IMG/VR virus record: IMGVR_UViG_3300025030_000041
Span: 64,001 to 128,000 of that record
Source: a virus
Direction: 5' to 3' (one strand)
DNA: 64,000 nt
Below the pieces are notes generated by a model. The model ran no database searches and was not told the DNA's origin. It saw only the letters and a program-made list of their open reading frames with translations. The position numbers and the translations under genes are program-made. Positions within the stretch are counted from its first letter, which is position 1; the number at the start of each line of letters is the position of its first letter. Positions 23,100-32,095 of this stretch are shown here, one piece after another.

Positions 23100-25145
23100 T
23101 TATAAATTTTTGTTAATCATTCCTTGGATTTTTTCCAAGTATTCTTTACTATAATTTCTAGTCGTAAATTTCGGCTCATTGGTCTTCTCTTCTTTACTTT
23201 GAGAAGTTTTATTTGATTCGTTTACTTTTTTAGTAGACGATTCTTCTTTAAATTTAGAAACTAAACCTTTAAGGTCTAATCGTGTATCCCAGAAGTTTTT
23301 AACTTGGTATGGGGTTTTTACTTCTCTAACTGAGGCTTGATTATAAATAACAGTTTTTTGTGCTTCATTTAAATTTTCCCATACTTGTTTATATTCTTCT
23401 GGCATATATTTAATAAAAGTAGGAGTATTATTTTCTATAGTCGTTACGGTTCCTTCTATAATTGACATTACATCTTTTTCATTGAAGTATACTCCTTTAT
23501 TTAAAGCTTCAACTATTTTTTCTTTTGTTTTATAATCATAAGAATAGAATTTATCTTTCTTGCTTTCTGATAATAGAGCTAAGAACGGATATTTTTTACT
23601 TTCGATAATTGCTTTAGGTTCATTTGAATTAATTTCAGCTAGAGTTTTTTCTATTTTCTCATTTAGTTTAGTATAGTAATCTAAGTTATTGTTTATATTT
23701 TTTACAGTTGAATTTGATTCTTGAACTTTTTCAACTAAAGTTTCCATTTTAGGAGTTACTTTAGGAGCTATTGCAAACATATTTGTATTTAAATTTTCTG
23801 CAATATGTTCAGTATATTTAATACCACAGTTTAATTGTTCAGCAAGATAATCGCTAAATTCTAAAGAATCATTAATAGAAGTCGACAAATAATTACTAAA
23901 GTTAATATTATTTTCAAGTAGTTTAGCAATATGTTCTGAATATGATATACCATTATTAATGGATTCCGCTAAATAATTTCCGTATTTAATTGCTTCATTA
24001 GTTTTTTGAGCAACATGTTCAGAGTATCCAATTGTATTATTAATATTTTCCGCTAAATAATTACTATGCTCAATTGATTTATTAAGATTTTCTGCAATAT
24101 AATTAGAGAAGTTAATATTATTATTAGTATTTTCTGCTACGTGCTGTGTATAATTGATATTATTATTAATGTGTTCAGCTAAATATTCATTATATTTAAT
24201 AATACCATTCATATTATCAGCTAAATGATCTATATATTCAACTATTTTATTAATTTCTGTTTTATCAGAATTAGCTGGTATATTAGACTCTTTATTTTCA
24301 GTAACAGGAACTAACTTAGATTTAACATCAGATAGCTGTGTTTTAAGAGTTTCAAATTCTTTTTTTACTATTTCAGAATAACCTTGCATTTGATTGCGCG
24401 TTACGTATTCATTTTCTTTAACTTCTGTCATATTAGTTGAAGTATTTTTTTCTTTATTTATTTGTTTATTTATATTAGAATTTTCGGTTGGAATCTCGAA
24501 TACCTCTACATCATCACCGAAGTTTAAACTTTCAGAAATATTTTTAAGTTTTGAAGTAATAGAATTTTTCTTAATAGTTTGTAAACTTTCAAAAATAAAA
24601 TTATAATTACTATTTAAGCTTTCATTAAGAGTTGGTTTTAATATAGCCTCACTAAATCCAGGTTCGCATACTAAATCATAAGTAAAAATTTTATGTAAAT
24701 TTACTTTACCTTCATTTGTCACTTGTCCAGCTGCTCTAGATGATACAGCAATTGGAATACCTGAATCAACTAAAGTTTTAGCGATTTTACCCATTGGAGT
24801 ATCTAATATTCTCAATTTAATAGATATTGTTCTACTATCTTGATTATAATTTAAATTTTCTATAATATGAGAAGCATTCTTATATGATACTTCAAATGCC
24901 TCAGGATGGTCAAGCTCTCCTAATAACATTCGCTTACTAATCTTTTCATTTAACGCATCCAAATGAGGTAAATAGTCTTTCTCTTCATATATTCTATTAT
25001 TATTATTTCTTTTACCAAATACTGCGCAAATACCTTCTAAAACATACGAATCATTTTCTTTCTTTAAAGAAAGAGGAGCCGACTTTTCTAAAATCAAAAC
25101 TTCATTAAATGAAGGAGTTTCAGACATGATTTTACCTACTGCCAT
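23100..25145 (-). CDS. Prohead protease fused to a repeat-rich scaffold
   Basis: 681 aa. Residues 17-172 are a gp21-type protease: LLGELDHPE (catalytic His80), VSSRAAG (Ser135/136) and YDLVCEPGFSEAI. In T4 the protease and the gp22 scaffold are separate; here one chain continues. Residues about 302-455 hold eleven 14-residue repeats of the type INFSNYLAENINNS, then a charged helical tail. This suggests a protease-scaffold fusion that is autodigested during head maturation. An exact TATAAATA lies 20 nt before the start. Confidence 0.82.
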   Translation of the reverse strand: MAVGKIMSETPSFNEVLILEKSAPLSLKKENDSYVLEGICAVFGKRNNNNRIYEEKDYLPHLDALNEKISKRMLLGELDHPEAFEVSYKNASHIIENLNYNQDSRTISIKLRILDTPMGKIAKTLVDSGIPIAVSSRAAGQVTNEGKVNLHKIFTYDLVCEPGFSEAILKPTLNESLNSNYNFIFESLQTIKKNSITSKLKNISESLNFGDDVEVFEIPTENSNINKQINKEKNTSTNMTEVKENEYVTRNQMQGYSEIVKKEFETLKTQLSDVKSKLVPVTENKESNIPANSDKTEINKIVEYIDHLADNMNGIIKYNEYLAEHINNNINYTQHVAENTNNNINFSNYIAENLNKSIEHSNYLAENINNTIGYSEHVAQKTNEAIKYGNYLAESINNGISYSEHIAKLLENNINFSNYLSTSINDSLEFSDYLAEQLNCGIKYTEHIAENLNTNMFAIAPKVTPKMETLVEKVQESNSTVKNINNNLDYYTKLNEKIEKTLAEINSNEPKAIIESKKYPFLALLSESKKDKFYSYDYKTKEKIVEALNKGVYFNEKDVMSIIEGTVTTIENNTPTFIKYMPEEYKQVWENLNEAQKTVIYNQASVREVKTPYQVKNFWDTRLDLKGLVSKFKEESSTKKVNESNKTSQSKEEKTNEPKFTTRNYSKEYLEKIQGMINKNL

Positions 25146-25164
25146 ATTAAATCTTTATTTTTAT

Positions 25165-25172
25165 TATTTATA
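25165..25172 (-). promoter_or_regulatory. T4-type late promoter box
   Basis: TATAAATA on the minus strand, 20 nt upstream of the protease-scaffold start. This is the exact T4 late -10 sequence. The same box at nearly the same distance occurs at 31983 and 49758. Confidence 0.6.
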
Positions 25173-25199
25173 TAAATTTTTTTATTATAAAACCTTTTT

Positions 25200-25721
25200 T
25201 TAAACATAAACTTTTCCTTTTACATCAATTACTTTTCTTACTTCTCTTACTGTAAATTTTTTAGTATTATTCTCAATATTAAAGTATTCTCCTACCGCTG
25301 TAGGAGCTCCTTCAAGACTAGTTAAATAATTATCAGAACAATCAAAATCACCACCTACTATTTTTGGACTTCCTTCTAAACTAGTTAAATTATTATTATA
25401 ATAACAACAACCAAAAAAACCAGTTACTTCTTCTAGGTTTAGCTCTTTCAAATTATTTATTTCTTTTAGTCTAACATTACCAATTATAACTTTAATATTC
25501 TTAAAGTCTTGTATATTATTTTTAGTTATAATAATCGTTTTATCGAAGGGTTTAGCTACGAATATTTGTTCTTTGGTATAACCTTTATTGAGGTAAGGAA
25601 GTAATAAATCATCCCACCGTTCTTTAAGTCGTCTAGGTATAAATATATCTTTAGCACTAAGCTTAGACTTATTAGATTCTTCTTCAGATATAAATTGTTC
25701 AAATAGCTTTATATGCTTCAT
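25200..25721 (-). CDS. Leucine-rich-repeat protein with capsid-targeting-like leader (LRR-1)
   Basis: 173 aa. Leader MKHIKLFEQFISEEE resembles the T4 capsid-targeting sequence MKTYQEFIxE and contains an ISE cut site for the gp21-type protease. A conserved domain follows (IFIPRRLKERWDDLLLPYLN ... GYTKEQIFVAKP), then about two 21-residue repeats (LTSLEGSPKIVGGDFDCSDN) and the family ending VIDVKGKVYV. Likely an internal head or virion protein; target unknown. One of five paralogues. Confidence 0.6.
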   Translation of the reverse strand: MKHIKLFEQFISEEESNKSKLSAKDIFIPRRLKERWDDLLLPYLNKGYTKEQIFVAKPFDKTIIITKNNIQDFKNIKVIIGNVRLKEINNLKELNLEEVTGFFGCCYYNNNLTSLEGSPKIVGGDFDCSDNYLTSLEGAPTAVGEYFNIENNTKKFTVREVRKVIDVKGKVYV

Positions 25722-25724
25722 TAT

Positions 25725-26348
25725 TTAAAATAGCATTTTATAAGTTTCTACAAAATTTATAGTAGAGCTAAATGATGGTTTGATTTTTTGAATTATATTA
25801 GAGTCTGGTTCTAAATCTTTGCCATTAATTCTAAAAGAAGTAGTAGTAGGTTTAGCGTTACTGATTATAGTAATATCTTCTTTTAGATCAGCTTCAAATA
25901 TAAAATCGTCATAATTATACTCAGTAACTATTTTAAGACGTAATTCTAAAGTTGGTAATACTCTTAATATATCACCAATTAATTCCATTTTTGAATATTT
26001 TTCCTTTGGTATGCCTAAGTCATCAAAAAATTCAGTTTCTTCAGTTTTTATTATAAAGTCAAGAGGAATTAACATTAAGTCATTATAATTAATAGTAGGT
26101 TCATTAATTGATAATAAACCTATTTTTGCTCCTTTTATTTCTTTATTAACTCCAGATTTTATATCAAATGTAGAATAATAATATTTCTCTTCAATATGAT
26201 TAATTTTACCTCCTAAAACCTTAAGCTTTTTAATACACGCCGTAGTAGTTGAAAAATTTATTTTAATATCTTCTTCAGAATGCTGCTTAATTTCATTAAT
26301 CTTATAATTATTCTTTATTTTATATTCACAGAAATTATCAAATATCAT
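25725..26348 (-). CDS. Hypothetical virion protein
   Basis: 207 aa, beta-rich, no recognised family. It is flanked by two LRR paralogues within the late operon (3-nt gap to LRR-1), so it is probably structural. Confidence 0.45.
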   Translation of the reverse strand: MIFDNFCEYKIKNNYKINEIKQHSEEDIKINFSTTTACIKKLKVLGGKINHIEEKYYYSTFDIKSGVNKEIKGAKIGLLSINEPTINYNDLMLIPLDFIIKTEETEFFDDLGIPKEKYSKMELIGDILRVLPTLELRLKIVTEYNYDDFIFEADLKEDITIISNAKPTTTSFRINGKDLEPDSNIIQKIKPSFSSTINFVETYKMLF

Positions 26349-26365
26349 TTTCGTGTATTTTATTT

Positions 26366-27001
26366 TTAAACATAAACTTTTCCCTTTACATCAACTACTT
26401 TTCTTACTTCTTCTTCTATAAATTTTTTAGTATTATTCTCAATATTAAAATATTCTCCTACCGTGGTAGGAGCTCCTTCAAGACTAGTTAAATTATTATT
26501 AGAACAACTAAAATAGCCGTTTACCGTGGTAGGAGCTCCTTCAAGACTAGTTAACTTATTATTATAACAATAAAAATTTCCACTTACTATAGTAGGAGCC
26601 CCTTTAAGACTAGTTAACTTATTATAAGAACAATCAAAAAATCCACTTACTATAGTAGGAGCCCCTTTAAGACTAGTTAACTTATTATAAGAACAATCAA
26701 AATATCCAACTACTTCTTCTATACCTAATACTCTCAAATCATTTATTCCACTTATTCCAACATTACCTATTATTACTTTAATATTCTTAAAATCTTCTAT
26801 ATTATCTATAGTTATAATAATCGTTTTATCAATTGGTTTAGCAATAAATATTTGTTCTTTGGTATAGCCTTTATTTAGGTAAGGAAGTAACAGGTCATCC
26901 CAACGTTCTTTAAGTCTTCTAGGTATAAATATATCTTTAGTGCTAAGCTTAGGAGTTTCTTCTTCAGATATAAATTGTTCAAACAGTTTTATATGTTTCA
27001 T
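26366..27001 (-). CDS. Leucine-rich-repeat protein with capsid-targeting-like leader (LRR-2)
   Basis: 211 aa. Leader MKHIKLFEQFISEEE (ISE site), the IFIPRRLKERW domain, then at least four 21-residue repeats such as GFFDCSYNKLTSLKGAPTIV, and the ending VVDVKGKVYV. Two adjacent repeats are almost identical in DNA, showing recent tandem expansion. Its ATG touches the stop of the next upstream gene. Confidence 0.6.
   Translation of the reverse strand: MKHIKLFEQFISEEETPKLSTKDIFIPRRLKERWDDLLLPYLNKGYTKEQIFIAKPIDKTIIITIDNIEDFKNIKVIIGNVGISGINDLRVLGIEEVVGYFDCSYNKLTSLKGAPTIVSGFFDCSYNKLTSLKGAPTIVSGNFYCYNNKLTSLEGAPTTVNGYFSCSNNNLTSLEGAPTTVGEYFNIENNTKKFIEEEVRKVVDVKGKVYV
26580..26705 (-). repeat. Tandem 63-bp duplication inside LRR-2
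   Basis: Two consecutive 63-bp units (each 21 codons, with GGAGCCCCTTTAAGACTAGT in the middle) are identical except near their ends. The near-lack of synonymous change marks a recent duplication of one leucine-rich repeat. Confidence 0.75.
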
Positions 27002-27363
27002 TATTCTTCAGTTTTAGGTTCAATTTCAGTAGAAGTTTCTTCTGGTTTAATGTCTTCGCTAGGGGTTTCTAATAATTTTTTTTCTAGGTATTCTTTTTGA
27101 GTTTCATAGAATTGTTTAATAGTCGGCCAAGTTAGTGTTACTTCTTTATATAATTCTTCCATTTTTGGTCTAATACTTTTAATATCTGAATTATCATTTA
27201 ATAATACATCTAGTAGAACTGTACGAAATTTAGTTAAACCATTATATGCAGTATCAAAATCTTTTTCATCTAATGTTAGAGATTCTGGATCTTTTTTAAT
27301 ATCAGTAGCCTCATTAAGAATTCCATTTTTAAATTCTTCGTAAAGTTTAAATTTTTTATTCAT
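27001..27363 (-). CDS. Acidic protein with capsid-targeting-like leader
   Basis: 120 aa. MNKKFKLYEEFKNGILNEA carries a KLYEEF leader and an LNE cut site; the body is helical and the last 25 residues are Glu/Pro/Thr-rich. Size and charge recall T4 internal or core proteins. Preceded by AATAAATA late-box variants. Confidence 0.5.
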   Translation of the reverse strand: MNKKFKLYEEFKNGILNEATDIKKDPESLTLDEKDFDTAYNGLTKFRTVLLDVLLNDNSDIKSIRPKMEELYKEVTLTWPTIKQFYETQKEYLEKKLLETPSEDIKPEETSTEIEPKTEE

Positions 27364-27392
27364 GATAAAGTATTTTATTTTTATTTATTTAT

Positions 27393-27944
27393 TTAATCTA
27401 TTGCAACTTTTAAATTAAAATCAAAATAATTAAATGTTGCATCAAATGTATTAAAAGTTGGAGTATTACTGCTATATGATAATTTTAGGCTTGACATTCC
27501 TTTTAATATAACTTTATTATATTCAATTTGGCTAATCGCTTTACCTTCACTATTTAACATTAATACTATAAATGGTGGAAAAACATCAAGCTCAGTATTA
27601 TTAAAATCTAAATAATTTAATGCATTTTCAAGCATAATGAAATAATTTAAAAAAGCGTCCGTTAATTTAAAAGTTAATGTAAATTCTCTAGTAAATAAGT
27701 CTTGAATAGGTTTACTATTTTTCATTTCACGAGTCTTTCCTAATAGTAAAGTTTGAGAAGATGTTGTCATTGACCATCCTGGAAAATCAATTTGTTGTAC
27801 TGTACTTGACATAAAATCAGATATTGTATCATAAGGTAATATTAAACTCTTATAATAATCTTTATATTTATTTTCAATTTCAGAATTAAAAAATTCTTTT
27901 GGAAATTGAAATACAAAACTACTTTGTCTATTATTTAATATCAT
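27393..27944 (-). CDS. Putative tail tube-type structural protein
   Basis: 183 aa. QQIDFPGWSM and FTREFTLTFKLTDAFLNYFI resemble the strand pattern of T4 gp19-like tail tube and related tube-fold proteins. It lies between other virion genes. Assignment rests on pattern and context only. Confidence 0.45.
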   Translation of the reverse strand: MILNNRQSSFVFQFPKEFFNSEIENKYKDYYKSLILPYDTISDFMSSTVQQIDFPGWSMTTSSQTLLLGKTREMKNSKPIQDLFTREFTLTFKLTDAFLNYFIMLENALNYLDFNNTELDVFPPFIVLMLNSEGKAISQIEYNKVILKGMSSLKLSYSSNTPTFNTFDATFNYFDFNLKVAID

Positions 27945-27947
27945 TTA

Positions 27948-28484
27948 TTAAAATGTTAAAATTGAAACTATATTATTTTTAATAGTTTGTGTTAAATACG
28001 ATTTATCAATAGACGAAATTGAATCTAATAATGGCTGTTTATATCCGTCTTTATATAATTCAATATACGATTTTACAGTATTTAATAAGTCGAATGCATT
28101 AGATTGTCCAACTGTATTTAATACATATATTTTTGCCTCATCAATAACATTCTCTCTACGAATAATACCTTCATTTATAGATTCTTGAGGAGAATAATAT
28201 TTTATATTAGTTTTAGTATATCCAATATTTCCATTTTCTAAATACCAATCTGAAACTAAAGTTCTATATAAAACTAATCCTAATGAATTTCTAGTATAAA
28301 TTCTAGTTTCTCTAACTATTAAATCTGAATAATCAATCCCATTATAATATTTATAATATTCAATGATAGATAATTCCCCTTTTATAATAGTCCGTTTTTT
28401 ATGAAACCCCATAATATCATAATCGAATAACTCCGGCGAATCATACTTACTATGTATTTTAAATTTAGAACTAATTACAGTCAT
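27948..28484 (-). CDS. Hypothetical virion protein
   Basis: 178 aa, no recognised domain; mixed beta then helical C-terminus. Co-directional within the baseplate cluster (3-nt gap to the tube-like gene), so probably a tail or baseplate component. Confidence 0.45.
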   Translation of the reverse strand: MTVISSKFKIHSKYDSPELFDYDIMGFHKKRTIIKGELSIIEYYKYYNGIDYSDLIVRETRIYTRNSLGLVLYRTLVSDWYLENGNIGYTKTNIKYYSPQESINEGIIRRENVIDEAKIYVLNTVGQSNAFDLLNTVKSYIELYKDGYKQPLLDSISSIDKSYLTQTIKNNIVSILTF

Positions 28485-28500
28485 TTACTTATATATTTTT

Positions 28501-29010
28501 TTAAATAATAACTTCATCTTTTACATCAACTATTTCTCTAACTTCTTCTTCTGTAAATTCTTTGTCATTACCACTAATCCAAAAATCATTTTTAACTATC
28601 ATAGGTGCTCCATTTAAATTAGTTAAATAATTATCAGAACAATCAAAATCACCACCTACTATTTTTGGGCTTCCTTCTAAACTAGTTAGCTTATTTAAAT
28701 AACATTTGAAATTTCCGAATACTTCTTCTATATTTAGCTCTCTTAAATCACTTATTCCTTTTATTCTAACATTACCTATTATAACTTTAATACTTTTAAA
28801 GTCTCCTATATTATCTTTAGTTATAAGCATATCTTTATTAAAAGGTTTAGCAATGAATATTTGTTCTTTAGTATAGCCTTTATTGAGGTAAGGAAGTAAT
28901 AAGTCATCCCACCTTTCTTTTAGTCTTCTAGGTATAAATATATCTTTAGCTCTAATTTTAGGTTTATCTTCCTCAGATATAAACTGTTCAAATAGTTTAA
29001 TAGGTTGCAT
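28501..29010 (-). CDS. Leucine-rich-repeat protein with capsid-targeting-like leader (LRR-3)
   Basis: 169 aa. Leader MQPIKLFEQFISEED (ISE site), IFIPRRLKERW domain, two short repeats (LTSLEGSPKIVGGDFDCSDN), ending EIVDVKDEVII. It lies 1 nt past the gp6-like baseplate gene. Confidence 0.6.
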   Translation of the reverse strand: MQPIKLFEQFISEEDKPKIRAKDIFIPRRLKERWDDLLLPYLNKGYTKEQIFIAKPFNKDMLITKDNIGDFKSIKVIIGNVRIKGISDLRELNIEEVFGNFKCYLNKLTSLEGSPKIVGGDFDCSDNYLTNLNGAPMIVKNDFWISGNDKEFTEEEVREIVDVKDEVII

Positions 29011-29011
29011 T

Positions 29012-30691
29012 TTATAAGTTTTTAGGTCTTGATATTATTTGTTTTATTTGTATATTTACAGAAGATAGATTATTGTCCGAAATTCCAGTATCAAATTCTA
29101 TATTATTTCTTGTAGAGAATCCTCCTCTAATTAGAGGTAATTCATTTTCTTCTATAATAATATCATTAAATTCGTCTAAACCTATATCAGTTATTGTACT
29201 TAATGTTAGATCTTTATTAATATATTGTAATTCATTCTTTTCACTTATAATATTTATATTAACACTATCTACATCATTAATATTTTCTATTAATTTAATT
29301 AGGTCAGACCGTGGAATCCGGTCTCTTCTCTTGCTATTAATAAAGTATTCTGCAATTTCCTTTAATATTTCATTTTTAATTTGCGGAGGCCCTCCTAATG
29401 CGTCATCATAAATAATAACTGATACATTTATTACATATCTGCTAACTATAGGATCAAGTATTTTAATATCACTTCCAATTAGTTTTGTACCAGATTTTTC
29501 TATATACTCTAATAATTTAGATTTTTGAAATTTGTTTAATGAAAAGCGTTCAACTGGGGTAGAGTAATAATCTTCACTTTTAGAAAATGTTTTTGTAATA
29601 TTGGGTATTACAAAAAGATTAATTAATCTATCATTTTCAGGATCTAAAAATACTCTTATAATAGAAAAGAAATTCATTTTTCTAAGTAATATTTCATAGT
29701 TATCTGCATTTACTAGAGCGAAATTTTTGCTAGCTTTAGGAGCAATTAACCTAGTTAATGCTATAGGTTCAGGGTTAGCCCCAAACGTAGGAGGAGTTTT
29801 AACATTAATTGAAAAAACTTCATTTAAGTCTATTTCATTTCCAAATTGGTCAAATCCAGTATCTATAAATGTAAAAAATAGTCCCTTTGGATTTTGGGTT
29901 ATATCAATATTTCCAGATCCACCCTCATTAACTAAATACTCAACCCTAATATCACTTCCTAGTGTAGGGATAGCCCCAAAATTTCCATTACCAAAAAATA
30001 GGTCTATTCCACTAGTCATACCTGTTTTAATTATATAAGTATTTGCATTTCTAGGCATATCATAAAAACTGTCATACTTATCCCATTTTTCGCCATTTAT
30101 ATAAACGTCTACATTAAATTGATCTACAAAAAAGTTCTTTGAATATTGGACAGCATAACTCTGTAATTGCTGTCCAGTTCCAGTAAATATTTGGGTTTCT
30201 ATAAATCCCTGCTTTATAGTCATACTTTTACCATTATCTAGACCTGTTGTAGATACTTTTATTTCGTCAGTTGGAAATTCAAGTATATATGTTAAATTAT
30301 TGTTTTGGCATTGCAATTTAGTATATTTAGGTATAATAACTATATTATTAGCAACTTGAGTTATAAAATCAGATTTAATATATAATGATATTTCGCCGCT
30401 CGCTGAAATAGACCTAGTAGGTGAATGCCCCGCTAAACTAGCTAATGAATAGATACTAGTTTCTCTAGACGCCTGAAAAATGTTTAATTCAGTAATACTA
30501 TCAGATATATAATATAAAGCCAGCTGCATTAAATTTTCTGATACAAATATAATTTGACCAAATGGAGAAGCCACTGTGAAAATATTGCGTGACTGATTAA
30601 ATTTATCTACTAAATAATCAACTGTGTCACGTAATAATTCAAATGTCTTTAACCGATGTAATCTAAATATCTTAAGTTCTGTAGTAGCCAT
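29012..30691 (-). CDS. Baseplate wedge protein (T4 gp6 / baseplate J-like)
   Basis: 559 aa. YINGEKWDKYDSFYDMPRNA, then LFFGNGNFGAIPTLGSDIRV and EYLVNEGGSGNI, is the signature of gp6/BppJ-type wedge proteins. FLDPENDRLINLFVIPNI and IPRSDLIKLIENINDVDSVN downstream continue the family order. It builds the inner baseplate ring of contractile tails. Confidence 0.78.
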   Translation of the reverse strand: MATTELKIFRLHRLKTFELLRDTVDYLVDKFNQSRNIFTVASPFGQIIFVSENLMQLALYYISDSITELNIFQASRETSIYSLASLAGHSPTRSISASGEISLYIKSDFITQVANNIVIIPKYTKLQCQNNNLTYILEFPTDEIKVSTTGLDNGKSMTIKQGFIETQIFTGTGQQLQSYAVQYSKNFFVDQFNVDVYINGEKWDKYDSFYDMPRNANTYIIKTGMTSGIDLFFGNGNFGAIPTLGSDIRVEYLVNEGGSGNIDITQNPKGLFFTFIDTGFDQFGNEIDLNEVFSINVKTPPTFGANPEPIALTRLIAPKASKNFALVNADNYEILLRKMNFFSIIRVFLDPENDRLINLFVIPNITKTFSKSEDYYSTPVERFSLNKFQKSKLLEYIEKSGTKLIGSDIKILDPIVSRYVINVSVIIYDDALGGPPQIKNEILKEIAEYFINSKRRDRIPRSDLIKLIENINDVDSVNINIISEKNELQYINKDLTLSTITDIGLDEFNDIIIEENELPLIRGGFSTRNNIEFDTGISDNNLSSVNIQIKQIISRPKNL

Positions 30692-30706
30692 TAATATTAT
30701 TTATTT

Positions 30707-31285
30707 TCAAACTGTAACTTCACCTTTTACATCAATCACTTCTCTTACTTTTTCTGTAAATTTCCTTGTATTATTATTAATATAAAAATTTCCATTAACT
30801 ATTTTAGGAGCTCCTTTAAGATTAGTTAGTTTATTATTATAACAATGAAAACTACCATTCACTATAGTAGGGCCTTCTTCTAGACTAGTTAGTTCATTAT
30901 TAGAACAAAAGAAATTACCATTCACTATAGCAGGACCTCCTTTAAGACTAGTTAGTCTATTATAAGAACACTTAAAATATCCATTTACTTCTTCTATACC
31001 TAACTCCCTCAAATCAGTTATTCCAATTATTCTAATTATTCTAACATTACCAATTATAACTTTAATATTCTTAAAATCTTCCATATTATCTTTAGTTATA
31101 AGTAGCTCACTATCAATTGGTTTAACTATAAATATTTGGTCTTTGGTATACCCTTTATTAAGGTAATGGATAAGTAAGTCATCCCATCTTTCTTTAAGCC
31201 TCCTAGGTATAAATATATCTTTAGCACTAAGTTTAGGAGTTTCTTCCTCAAATATAAATTCTTCAAATAATTTAATATGCTTCAT
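30707..31285 (-). CDS. Leucine-rich-repeat protein with capsid-targeting-like leader (LRR-4)
   Basis: 192 aa. Leader MKHIKLFEEFIFEEE (IFE site), IFIPRRLKERWDDLL domain, about four repeats (GNFFCSNNELTSLEEGPTIV), ending VIDVKGEVTV. Preceded by an AATAAATA late-box variant. Confidence 0.6.
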   Translation of the reverse strand: MKHIKLFEEFIFEEETPKLSAKDIFIPRRLKERWDDLLIHYLNKGYTKDQIFIVKPIDSELLITKDNMEDFKNIKVIIGNVRIIRIIGITDLRELGIEEVNGYFKCSYNRLTSLKGGPAIVNGNFFCSNNELTSLEEGPTIVNGSFHCYNNKLTNLKGAPKIVNGNFYINNNTRKFTEKVREVIDVKGEVTV

Positions 31286-31314
31286 TATTTTTATTTATTT
31301 TTATTTAAAATAAA

Positions 31315-31338
31315 AAAGGCTGATGTAAATCAGCCTTT
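31315..31338 (-). terminator. Rho-independent terminator after LRR-5
   Basis: AAAGGCTGAT pairs with ATCAGCCTTT around a 4-nt loop, with A/T runs on both sides, so it may work in both directions. It lies 24 nt past the stop of the gene that ends at 31362. Confidence 0.8.
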
Positions 31339-31361
31339 ATATAAACAAAAATAGTTTTTTG

Positions 31362-31961
31362 TTAAACGTAAACTTCTCCTTTTACATCAATCACTTCTCT
31401 TACTTCTTCTTCTGTAAATTGCTTTGCATTATTATCAATATAAAAGTTTCCTTTAACTATTTTAGGAGCTCCTTCGAGGCTAGTTAATTCATTATAAGAA
31501 CAATTAAAATATCCATTTATTTTAGTAGGACACCCCTTTAGACTAGTTAAATTATTTGAAAAACAATAGTAACCTCCAGTAACAACTGGACCATTTTCTA
31601 AACTAGTTAATCTATTATTAGAACAATCAAACTCTCCATTAACACGTTTTATATGACCATCAAAACTACTTATATTATTAGTATTACAAGAATAACCTCC
31701 TGTTATTTTTGGACTACCCTTTAAACTTGTTAAGTTATTATCAAAACAACTAAAAGTACCAATTATGCGTTCAATACCTAATTCTTCTAAATTAGATATA
31801 CCCTGTACTGCAACATGGGCAGTTATAACATCTGTATTTTTATACTTATTAATATTTTTTTTAGTAATAACGATATGTTCTTTTGTATCTGGTCTATACG
31901 AACTTGGATAACTTATAGAGTCATTAACAAAGTCTTCAAATAATTTTACATATTTTTCCAT
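31362..31961 (-). CDS. Leucine-rich-repeat protein with KLFE-type leader (LRR-5)
   Basis: 199 aa. Leader MEKYVKLFEDFVND is related but has VND in place of the usual [I/L]xE. It lacks the IFIPRRLKERW domain of the other four and instead has about six 21-residue repeats (GEFDCSNNRLTSLENGPVVT), ending VIDVKGEVYV. An exact TATAAATA box lies 22 nt upstream. Confidence 0.58.
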   Translation of the reverse strand: MEKYVKLFEDFVNDSISYPSSYRPDTKEHIVITKKNINKYKNTDVITAHVAVQGISNLEELGIERIIGTFSCFDNNLTSLKGSPKITGGYSCNTNNISSFDGHIKRVNGEFDCSNNRLTSLENGPVVTGGYYCFSNNLTSLKGCPTKINGYFNCSYNELTSLEGAPKIVKGNFYIDNNAKQFTEEEVREVIDVKGEVYV

Positions 31962-31982
31962 TTTCTTATTATATTTTTTAAT

Positions 31983-31990
31983 TATTTATA
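31983..31990 (-). promoter_or_regulatory. T4-type late promoter box
   Basis: TATAAATA on the minus strand, 22 nt before the LRR-5 start and downstream of the AT palindrome that ends the preceding operon. Confidence 0.55.
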
Positions 31991-32016
31991 TTGAAAAATT
32001 TCTAAAAATTTATAAA

Positions 32017-32060
<44 letters not shown>

Positions 32061-32095
32061 GATACTCAATTAAATAAAATTTAAAAATAATTTAA

